Shown here: piece by piece, positions 1 through 5,711 of the stretch
How the letters are laid out: every line of letters starts with the position of its first letter
How positions within the stretch are numbered: position 1 is the stretch's first letter
DNA from: Candidatus Odyssella thessalonicensis
GTDB lineage: Bacteria; Pseudomonadota; Alphaproteobacteria; Bin65
Assembly: GCA_005240015.1 (NCBI GenBank)
Contig: SBBV01000134.1
Location: forward strand, 1 to 9,008
Reading direction: 5' to 3'
Length of the DNA: 9,008 bases
Notes under the pieces: generated by a model
Database searches by the model: none
The model's input: the letters and a program-made list of their open reading frames with translations, nothing else
Told to the model about the DNA's origin: nothing
Position numbers and translations under genes: made by a program

Positions 1-486
1 ATGGACGGCGCGGAGCAGGCCATGGGCGCGGTCGGTCAGGCGGTCGAGAAAGCCGCCGAGCCGGCGCAGCTCCGCGCCGTCCATGCCGGCCACGAGCGCG
101 CGGTTGCGCTCGTCGGCATTTTCCTTGAGCGCCGCGTAGACGCTTCGGCCCTTCGCCGTGAGTGCCAACGCGATCCCGCGGCCGTCATCGGCGCTGGTCT
201 TGCGCGAGACGAACCGGCTCTGGACAAGGCCGGCGACGCCGCGGCTCATCTGGCTCTTGCTGAGGCCGAGCCGGCGCGCGAGCTCGTTGAGCGAAACCGC
301 CCGCCCCGTCCCGATCACGGCGATGATGCGCCATTCGATCAACGCGAGGCCGAACAAGCGCCGGTAGCGCAAGGTAGCGCTGCGGCGCAGCAGGTTGGCG
401 AGCGTGATGATGCGGTGCGAGACGAGGCGCTCGAAGGCGCGCGTCGTGCTTCGCGGCGGCCTTGCTCTCGTGCCGATCTTTCGCAT
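1..486 (-). CDS. MarR-family transcriptional regulator (3' end cut by window edge)
   Basis: A winged helix-turn-helix regulator of the MarR family; such dimers usually repress a divergent gene until a small, often aromatic, ligand releases them from DNA. The frame is open for 162 residues from an ATG and reaches the window edge without a stop, so only the last few residues should be missing (family about 140-170 aa). Seen: an N-terminal helix (about 18-45, AFERLVSHRIITLANLLRRS), the helix-turn-helix SLNELARRLGLSKSQMSRGV (65-84) with LVQSRFVSRK, a wing ADDGRG (99-104) at the usual acidic/Arg position, then LALTAKG (107-113) and a C-terminal dimerisation helix. An in-frame GTG at 496-498 is an alternative start; neither start has a clear Shine-Dalgarno. 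An in-frame stop at 535-537 limits extension. It is divergent from the Rieske oxygenase operon with a palindrome between them, so that operon and the gene itself are the likely targets (inference). Confidence 0.92.
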   Translation of the reverse strand, partial: MRKIGTRARPPRSTTRAFERLVSHRIITLANLLRRSATLRYRRLFGLALIEWRIIAVIGTGRAVSLNELARRLGLSKSQMSRGVAGLVQSRFVSRKTSADDGRGIALALTAKGRSVYAALKENADERNRALVAGMDGAELRRLGGFLDRLTDRAHGLLRAVH

Positions 487-522
487 CCGCGTGTGCACAG
501 TGGGAACCGCCGAGGTCGTCGA

Positions 523-541
523 TGGTTGACTTAATCAACCA
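523..541. promoter_or_regulatory. Probable MarR operator, 19-bp palindrome
   Basis: TGGTTGACTTAATCAACCA is a near-perfect palindrome: 7-bp arms TGGTTGA/TCAACCA around CTTAA, with only one of nine base-pair positions (530/534) breaking symmetry. Its size and AT-rich core stand out in very GC-rich surroundings and suit a MarR dimer. It lies between the divergent marR-type and oxygenase genes and contains the likely -35 of the oxygenase operon, so a bound regulator would block RNA polymerase. Binding by this regulator is inferred. Confidence 0.72.
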
Positions 542-555
542 AGCATCTCAGGATA
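526..555 (+). promoter_or_regulatory. Candidate sigma-70 promoter of the Rieske/ABC operon
   Basis: TTGACT (526-531) matches five of six bases of the -35 consensus. At 17-18 nt spacing follows a poor -10 (CAGGAT, 549-554, or AGGATA, 550-555). The -35 lies inside the palindrome. The predicted transcript would begin near 561 and leave a leader of about 35 nt before the start codon. A poor -10 is common in GC-rich proteobacteria, so the exact position is uncertain. Confidence 0.4.
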
Positions 556-582
556 GTCGGCGATCGGCAAGGGCGCAGCCGC

Positions 583-589
583 GGAGGAG
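583..589 (+). promoter_or_regulatory. Shine-Dalgarno fixing the oxygenase start
   Basis: GGAGGAG lies 7 nt before the ATG at 597. It favours this start over the in-frame ATG at 462, which would make the coding region run through the palindrome and the divergent gene's 5' end. Confidence 0.75.
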
Positions 590-596
590 TGCCGGA

Positions 597-1787
597 ATGG
601 ATACGGTGGCGCGGGCGCAAGACAGCGGGACCGGCTACACGCGCCGGCCTTCGACCTACGACGCGGCGCTGACCGAGGTCGGCCGCGCCAAGCCGATGGG
701 CGAGTTCCTGCGCCGCTACTGGCATCCGGTCGGCCTCGCCGGCGACGCCGGTACCACGCCGAAAGCGCTCCGCGTGCTCGGCGAGGACCTCGTTCTCTTC
801 CGCGACGGCAAGGGCCGCGCCGGCCTCGTCACCGCGCGCTGCGCGCATCGCGGCACCACGCTCTACTACGGCAAGGTCGAGGCGCGCGGCATACGCTGCT
901 GCTATCACGGCTGGCTGTTCGACGTGGAGGGGCGCTGCCTCGAGCAGCCCTGCGAGCCGGGCGGCGGGCGCTTCCGCGACAGCATCCGCCAGCCGTGGTA
1001 TCCGGTCGAGGAGCGCTACGGTCTCATCTTCGCCTATATGGGCCCGCCCGGGAAAAAGCCGGTCTTGCCGCGCTACGCGGCGCTCGAGGTGCTGGAGCCC
1101 GGCGAGTTCGTCGAGGCCGACGACAGCAGCGTCGGCGGCGGCGGGCCCGCGATCATCCCCTGCAACTGGCTGCAGCACTACGAGAACCTCGTCGACCCGT
1201 TCCACGTGCCGATCCTGCACGGCAACTTCAGCGGTCGGCAGTTCGTCGAGCAGATGGAAGTGTTCCCCGAGGTGCGCTGGGAGTACACCGACTGGGGCGT
1301 CAAGACGATCGCCGAGCGCAAGCTCCCCGACGGCCGCATCTTCCACCGCGTGAGCGGCGCCGCGCTGCCCACCTTGCGCGTGATCCCCAATCCGCGCGTG
1401 GCGCAGTATGCGCGCGTCGAGATGATCGGCTGGGTGCTGCCGATCGACGACACGAGCTTCCGCATCTACAACGCCGCGCGCGTGCGCGAGGCGGGCGCCG
1501 TCCGCCGCCAGCGCAGCACGCGCAACGGCAAATACTGGGAAGACCTGACCGAAGCCGAGCGCCGCGAATTCCCCGGCGATTACGAGGCGCAGACCGGCCA
1601 GGGCCCGATCACATTCCATTCCGACGAGCACCTGGCGACGAGCGACAAGGGCGTCGCCATGCTGCGCCGGCTCCTGCAGCGGCAAGTAAAGCTCGTCGCC
1701 GACGGCAGTGATCCGGCCGGCGTGAGCTTCGATCCGAACGCGCCGCCCGTCGTCCTCGAGGCCGGCAATTTCATCCGCGAGGCGTGA
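597..1787 (+). CDS. Rieske non-heme iron aromatic oxygenase, alpha subunit (phthalate dioxygenase type)
   Basis: A cytoplasmic oxygenase component of 396 aa that would use O2 and electrons from a separate reductase to hydroxylate or demethylate an aromatic substrate. Seen: the N-terminal YWHPV (41-45) and LGEDLVLFRD (61-70) typical of the phthalate dioxygenase/phenoxybenzoate dioxygenase/vanillate demethylase branch; a complete [2Fe-2S] Rieske motif, C82-x-H84 then 16 residues then C101-x2-H104; and the catalytic-domain motif NWLQHYENLVDPFHVPILH (190-208) giving bridging Asp200 and iron ligands His203 and His208. The third iron carboxylate is probably Asp328 (GDYEAQTGQGPI), less likely a nearby residue of SDEHLATSD. 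Length fits a single-component alpha3 oxygenase. It is first in an operon with an ABC importer 34 nt downstream, suggesting the imported compound is its substrate. No ferredoxin or reductase gene is present in the window. The family is confident; the substrate is not determinable here. Confidence 0.95.
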   Translation: MDTVARAQDSGTGYTRRPSTYDAALTEVGRAKPMGEFLRRYWHPVGLAGDAGTTPKALRVLGEDLVLFRDGKGRAGLVTARCAHRGTTLYYGKVEARGIRCCYHGWLFDVEGRCLEQPCEPGGGRFRDSIRQPWYPVEERYGLIFAYMGPPGKKPVLPRYAALEVLEPGEFVEADDSSVGGGGPAIIPCNWLQHYENLVDPFHVPILHGNFSGRQFVEQMEVFPEVRWEYTDWGVKTIAERKLPDGRIFHRVSGAALPTLRVIPNPRVAQYARVEMIGWVLPIDDTSFRIYNAARVREAGAVRRQRSTRNGKYWEDLTEAERREFPGDYEAQTGQGPITFHSDEHLATSDKGVAMLRRLLQRQVKLVADGSDPAGVSFDPNAPPVVLEAGNFIREA

Positions 1788-1821
1788 CCGGCCCGACAAG
1801 CGACATTCCAGGGAGGGATCC

Positions 1822-2853
1822 ATGAAACGCATCGGCAAGGGATTGACGGCCGCGGCACTGGCATTGGCACTCGCCGGCGCGGCTGAGGCGCAGTGGCAGA
1901 ACTCGCCCGAGGCGAAGGCGCTCCACGAGGCGGCCAAGAAGGAAGGCCAGGTCGTGTTCTGGGGCACGCAGGAGCGCGAGGTGAAGTGGATCCCGCAGGC
2001 CTTCGCCGCGATGTTCCCGGGCATCACGGTCAAGACGCTGGGCGAGAACGAGATCGCGACCAAGGCGATCGCCGAGGCGCGCGCCGGCCGCCACGAGGTC
2101 GACGTGTTCTGGCACGGCTATCCCGGCCTCGCTCAGCTGATCCAGCGCGATCTCCTGGCGAAGACGGAATGGAGGATGTTCGGCCTGCCGCCCGGCGACG
2201 TCGTGTTCGAGGGGCGCGCCGGCTTCACCAACACGATCGCCTACGCTTTCGCCTACAACAAGGAGAAGGTGAAGCCCGCCGATCTGCCGAAGAAGTGGAC
2301 CGACGTGCTCGACCCCAAATACAAGGGCAAGATGGCGGCCTCGGCCTTCCTGCTGCCGCTGCTCGTCGGCAATCTCGGCCTGGTCTGGGACGAGCCGCGC
2401 GCGCTGCAGTTCGCGCGCGATCTCGCCGCCAAATCCGACCTCTTGATGACGCGGGCGCCGCGCGAATCGCTGCTGCGCTCGGGCGAGCGCATCTATTCGA
2501 TCGCCGAGGTTGAATCGCAGGTGCGCCTCTGGGCCGTCGAGGGCAATCCGGTCGATTTCGTGATCCCCGATCCTGCGGTGGTGGCGCCGTTCGGCGTGGC
2601 GGTGATGGCGAAGGCGCCGCATCCCAATGCCGCGCGCCTGCTCGCCGGCTGGATCGCATCGCGCGAGGGCCGCGAGGCGCGGCGCAAAGCCGTGTTCTCG
2701 CACGACTACCGCCCCGGCGCCGACGACGCCGAGGGCAAGAAGCTGCACGCCTCGGGCGTGCAGGTGCTGGTGCAGCAGCCCGAGCAGGCCGAGCGGCGCA
2801 ACGCGATGGCGCGCAAGGCCGCGGCGATCCTGGTGCAGCAGCAGTCGCGCTGA
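1822..2853 (+). CDS. ABC transporter periplasmic solute-binding protein (family 1, FbpA-like fold)
   Basis: A 343-aa exported binding protein that should capture the ligand in the periplasm and deliver it to the permease encoded next. Seen: a Sec signal peptide with basic MKRIGKG, an Ala/Leu core and an AEA cleavage site at about residue 23; then ALHEAAKKEGQVVFWGT (33-49), the usual first strand of iron/spermidine-type binding proteins; and KKWTDVLDPKYKGK (157-170), matching the family's W-x-D-L-x-DPK-x-KGK motif. The C-terminal APFGVAVMAKAPHPNAARLLAGWIASREG (255-283) is also typical. In ferric-binding proteins a Tyr-Tyr pair precedes the 'YRL' segment; here the matching stretch reads AEVESQVRL (228-236) without tyrosines, so iron is an unlikely ligand. 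GGGAGGG (1811-1817) is placed just before the ATG. Annotation pipelines would probably call it an iron or generic solute-binding protein; an organic acid ligand is my inference from the oxygenase next door. Confidence 0.9.
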   Translation: MKRIGKGLTAAALALALAGAAEAQWQNSPEAKALHEAAKKEGQVVFWGTQEREVKWIPQAFAAMFPGITVKTLGENEIATKAIAEARAGRHEVDVFWHGYPGLAQLIQRDLLAKTEWRMFGLPPGDVVFEGRAGFTNTIAYAFAYNKEKVKPADLPKKWTDVLDPKYKGKMAASAFLLPLLVGNLGLVWDEPRALQFARDLAAKSDLLMTRAPRESLLRSGERIYSIAEVESQVRLWAVEGNPVDFVIPDPAVVAPFGVAVMAKAPHPNAARLLAGWIASREGREARRKAVFSHDYRPGADDAEGKKLHASGVQVLVQQPEQAERRNAMARKAAAILVQQQSR

Positions 2854-2865
2854 CGCGGCGTCCGC

Positions 2866-2869
2866 GGAG
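2866..2869 (+). promoter_or_regulatory. Shine-Dalgarno for the GTG-started permease
   Basis: GGAG lies 9 nt before GTG 2879 in the 25-nt gap after the binding-protein stop. It supports this start; the in-frame ATG at 2627 lies deep inside the preceding gene and would add about 84 arginine-rich residues of out-of-frame shadow. Confidence 0.55.
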
Positions 2870-2878
2870 CGGCCTCCG

Positions 2879-4612
2879 GTGTCGCGGCGCGTCGCGCGCA
2901 CGCGCGAGGGCCTGGATTGGCCGGCCAAGCTCGTGCTCGGCGCGGGCGCGGCGATGGCGCTCTATCTCATCGCCGTGCCGCTCGCGATGCTGCTGTTCAC
3001 GGCGTTCCGCGGACCTGCCGACGCGCTGCCGTTCGAGCCGCACGCACGCTGGACGCTCGAGCATGTGCGCAACTTCTACTCCGACCCGATCCTCTATCAG
3101 CGCATCATTCCCGACACGCTGATCTTCGCGGCCGGCACCGTCGCGCTCACCTTCGCGATGGCGTTCACGCTCGCCTGGCTGGTCGAGCGCACCGATCTCC
3201 CCGGCCGCGAGGCCTGGTTCTCGCTGATCCTGTTCCCGCTCTTGGTGCCGACGCCGGTCCTGGCGGTGGCGTGGATCTTCCTCGCCGGGCCCAATGCGGG
3301 CTGGCTCAACCTGGCACTGCGCGGCCTCCTCGGGCTCGAGGGCCAGGGCCCGATCGACATCTTCACGATGCCGGGCCTCATCGTCTGCCAATCGCTCGCC
3401 TCGACGCCTTTCGTCTTTCTCCTGTTGACGGCGACGCTGCGCTCGATGAACCCGTCGTTCGAGGACGCGAGCGCCGCCTCGGGCGCCTCGCCGGCGACGA
3501 CGTTCCGCCGCATCACGCTGCCGGTCCTGCTTCCCGGCGTGCTCGCGCCGCTCGTGCTCGTGCTGCTGATCACGCTCGAGCAGTTCGATTTGCCGCTGAT
3601 GATCGGCCTTCCGGCGAAAATCGTCGTCTTCAGCTACCGCATCCTGTTCGACCTCAACCCGGCCGACAGCCTGCCCAACTACGGCGCCGCCGCCGCCGTG
3701 GCGCTGCCGTTCCTGGCGCTCGGCATGATGCTGCTGTTCGTCTACAACCGGCTCATCCGCCGCGCCGACAGCTTCGTCACCGTCACGGGAAAAGCCTATC
3801 GCCAGCGGCGGCTCCCGCTCGGGCCCTGGCGCTGGCCAGCGCTCGGCTTTGGGGCGCTCTACGTCGCGATGGCGGCGCTCTTCCCGGCGCTGGTGCTGCT
3901 GTGGACGAGCTTCTTCGGCTACGCGCCGCCCTCCTCCGCCTCGCTCGAGCAGGCCTCGCTCGACGCTTATCGCACGCTGTTCGCCGAGCCCGCGTTCTGG
4001 ACCGGCCTTGGCAACACCTTCGTCGTCGCCGGGCTCTCGGCGCTGCTCGTGACGACCATCGGCGCGCTGCTCGGCTGGATTATCGTGCGCACGCGCTTCC
4101 GCAGCCGCCACATCCTCGACTTCATGTCGTTCATGTCGGTCGGCATCCCGTCGGTGATCGCCGGCCTCGCGGTGATGCTGCTCTATCTCACGCTCCCGGT
4201 CGGCATCTACGGCACGGTATGGATCCTGGTGCTCGCCTATTCCTACCGCATCGCGGTCACCACGCGCATCGCGCGCGCCGGGCTGATGCAAATCCACCGC
4301 GAGCTCGAGGAGGCGTCGGCCGCCTCAGGCGCGCGCTGGCTCTCGACGCAGTGGCGCATCGTCGTGCCGCTGCTGCGGCCGGCCCTCGTGTCAGCGTTCG
4401 TTTTCCTGTTCATCGTGGGCGTCCGCGAGTTCACGATCGCGCTGGTGCTGTTCAGCCCCGACAACGTCGTGCTCTCGGTCGTGCTCTGGCGCCTGTTCCA
4501 GAGCGGACAGGCGGCGCCGGCGGCCGCACTCGCCTCGATCATCATCGTGCTGGTGCTGCCGATCGTCGTGCTCGCGCGGCGGCACCTGGCGCCGCGCGCG
4601 ATGGCGGAGTGA
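2879..4612 (+). CDS. ABC transporter permease, fused two-domain (FbpB type)
   Basis: An inner-membrane permease of 577 aa carrying two complete MetI-like domains in one chain, so a single polypeptide could form the translocation channel. About 12 membrane segments are visible, for example 17-43, 79-102, 113-136, 164-186, 215-238, 268-290, 320-345, 378-402, 418-438, 443-461, 500-524 and 547-566. Each half has a cytoplasmic EAA loop that docks the ATPase: EDASAASGASPATTFRRITLP (195-215) and EEASAASGARWLSTQWRIVVP (477-497). Both share the identical heptapeptide ASAASGA, a trace of the ancestral duplication. This fused layout is usual for ferric-iron, thiamine and 2-aminoethylphosphonate-type importers (about 500-700 aa). 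The GTG start at 2879 is chosen for its upstream GGAG and because the first membrane segment follows after about 17 residues. The stop is 4 nt before the ATPase start, implying translational coupling. Confidence 0.93.
   Translation: MSRRVARTREGLDWPAKLVLGAGAAMALYLIAVPLAMLLFTAFRGPADALPFEPHARWTLEHVRNFYSDPILYQRIIPDTLIFAAGTVALTFAMAFTLAWLVERTDLPGREAWFSLILFPLLVPTPVLAVAWIFLAGPNAGWLNLALRGLLGLEGQGPIDIFTMPGLIVCQSLASTPFVFLLLTATLRSMNPSFEDASAASGASPATTFRRITLPVLLPGVLAPLVLVLLITLEQFDLPLMIGLPAKIVVFSYRILFDLNPADSLPNYGAAAAVALPFLALGMMLLFVYNRLIRRADSFVTVTGKAYRQRRLPLGPWRWPALGFGALYVAMAALFPALVLLWTSFFGYAPPSSASLEQASLDAYRTLFAEPAFWTGLGNTFVVAGLSALLVTTIGALLGWIIVRTRFRSRHILDFMSFMSVGIPSVIAGLAVMLLYLTLPVGIYGTVWILVLAYSYRIAVTTRIARAGLMQIHRELEEASAASGARWLSTQWRIVVPLLRPALVSAFVFLFIVGVREFTIALVLFSPDNVVLSVVLWRLFQSGQAAPAAALASIIIVLVLPIVVLARRHLAPRAMAE
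4606..4609 (+). promoter_or_regulatory. Shine-Dalgarno for the ATPase, inside the permease 3' end
   Basis: GGAG lies within the final permease codons, 7 nt before the GTG at 4617. Ribosomes ending the permease at 4612 could restart at once, so the two products are probably made in coupled amounts. Confidence 0.55.
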
Positions 4613-4616
4613 CCGG

Positions 4617-5711
4617 GTGCTGAAGGTCACCGGCCTCGTGAAGTCCTTTGCCACCGCCGAAGGGGAGGCGCGCGCGGTCGACGGCGTCGAATTCACCGTC
4701 GCCGAGGGAAAATGCTACGCGCTCCTGGGGCCGAGCGGATGCGGCAAGACGACGACCTTGCGCTGCGTCGCCGGTCTTGAGCACGCGGACCGCGGCCGCA
4801 TCGAGATCGGCGGGCAGGTCGTCTCCGATTCGGCGGCCGGCATCTTCGTTCCCGTGCACCGCCGGCCGATCGGCATGGTGTTCCAGTCCTACGCGATCTG
4901 GCCGCATCTCGACGTATTCGAGAACGTCGCCTACCCGCTCCGCGTCGCCCGTCCGCGCCCGCCGCGCGCCGAGATCGAGACGCGCGTGATGGAGGTGCTG
5001 AGCATCGTCGGCATGGCGGCGATGATGCGCCGTCCGGCGACGCGCCTCTCCGGCGGGCAGCAGCAGCGCGTCGCGTTGGCGCGCGCGATCGTGCGCCGCC
5101 CGGCGCTGCTGCTGCTCGACGAGCCGCTCTCCAACCTCGATGCGCGTCTGCGCGACGCCATGCGCAACGAGCTCTCGGAGATGATCGCGCGCATCGGCAT
5201 CACCGCGCTCTACGTGACGCACGATCAGGCCGAGGCCTTCGCGCTCGCCGACCGCATCGCGGTGATGGACAGGGGCCGCGTCGTGCAGGAAGGCGAGCCG
5301 CGCGCGCTCTACGCCAAGCCCGCGACGCCGTTCGTCGCGAGCTTCCTCGGCGCCGCGAATATTCTGGCCGGCCGTGTCGAGGCGCGCCGCGACGGCGGTC
5401 GCGCAAGCATCGCGATCGACGGCGGCTGCCTCCTCGTCGAGACCGAGGCGCCGCCGGGCGAGAATGTGGAGCTGGTGCTGCGCCCCGAGGATGTCGCGGT
5501 CTCGACGGCGCCGCCCCCGGGTGCCGCGAACATGCTCGAGGGCCGCATCGCCACGGTGAGCTTCCAGGGCGGACGCATCGAGTGCGCGGTCGAGCTCAAG
5601 GGCGGTCTCCGCCTGCGCGCCGTCGCCCATCCCTCGGCGGCGCTCGAGCAGGGAACAGCCGTGTGGCTCGGCGTCGACCCGAACCGTTGCACCGTCTTCC
5701 GCAAACGTTAG
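4617..5711 (+). CDS. ABC transporter ATP-binding protein with TOBE domain (FbpC/PotA-like)
   Basis: The 364-aa cytoplasmic ATPase that drives the importer encoded upstream. All catalytic motifs are intact: Walker A GPSGCGKTT (38-46), Q-loop Gln90 (MVFQSYAIWPH), signature LSGGQQQ (144-150), Walker B LLLLDEP (164-170) with Glu169, D-loop SNLD (172-175) and switch His202 (THDQAEA). The region from about 245 on (LGAANILAGRV, then VELVLRPEDVAV and a beta-rich tail) is the TOBE domain found in ATPases of iron, polyamine and sugar importers; it often has a regulatory role. The GTG start at 4617 is four nucleotides after the permease stop and is the only start giving the full N-terminal strand MLKVTGLVKSF. 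It ends the plus-strand operon; its TAG overlaps the TAA of the convergent TRAP permease gene. Confidence 0.96.
   Translation: MLKVTGLVKSFATAEGEARAVDGVEFTVAEGKCYALLGPSGCGKTTTLRCVAGLEHADRGRIEIGGQVVSDSAAGIFVPVHRRPIGMVFQSYAIWPHLDVFENVAYPLRVARPRPPRAEIETRVMEVLSIVGMAAMMRRPATRLSGGQQQRVALARAIVRRPALLLLDEPLSNLDARLRDAMRNELSEMIARIGITALYVTHDQAEAFALADRIAVMDRGRVVQEGEPRALYAKPATPFVASFLGAANILAGRVEARRDGGRASIAIDGGCLLVETEAPPGENVELVLRPEDVAVSTAPPPGAANMLEGRIATVSFQGGRIECAVELKGGLRLRAVAHPSAALEQGTAVWLGVDPNRCTVFRKR
5708..5711. other. Overlapping convergent stop codons
   Basis: The four bases TTAG hold the ATPase stop (TAG, 5709-5711, plus) and the TRAP permease stop (TAA, 5710-5708, minus). The two operons therefore meet with no intergenic DNA, and any transcription terminator of either must lie inside the other's coding sequence. 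Confidence 0.9.

Noticed and set aside
1..534. A plus-strand open frame of 177 codons at the left edge
   Set aside because: It is the antisense of the MarR-type regulator, whose helix-turn-helix and wing are clearly readable on the minus strand.
185..538. A 117-codon minus-strand frame starting inside the palindrome
   Set aside because: It overlaps the MarR gene in another frame and gives an Arg/His/Pro-rich translation without a DNA-binding motif.
462..596. N-terminal extension of the oxygenase to the ATG at 462
   Set aside because: It would run through the operator and the divergent gene's start; the ATG at 597 has a strong GGAGGAG site and gives the family's normal N-terminus.
531..2063. 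A 510-codon minus-strand open frame antisense to the oxygenase
   Set aside because: No family motif. The plus strand encodes a complete Rieske centre and iron site with a good ribosome-binding site.
2627..2878. N-terminal extension of the permease to the ATG at 2627
   Set aside because: This stretch codes for the C-terminus of the binding protein in another frame; the extension is Arg/Ser/Pro-rich and has no membrane or signal character.
2225..4297. A 690-codon minus-strand open frame under the binding protein and permease
   Set aside because: Highly charged, repetitive translation typical of the antisense of a membrane protein gene; the plus-strand genes explain the DNA.
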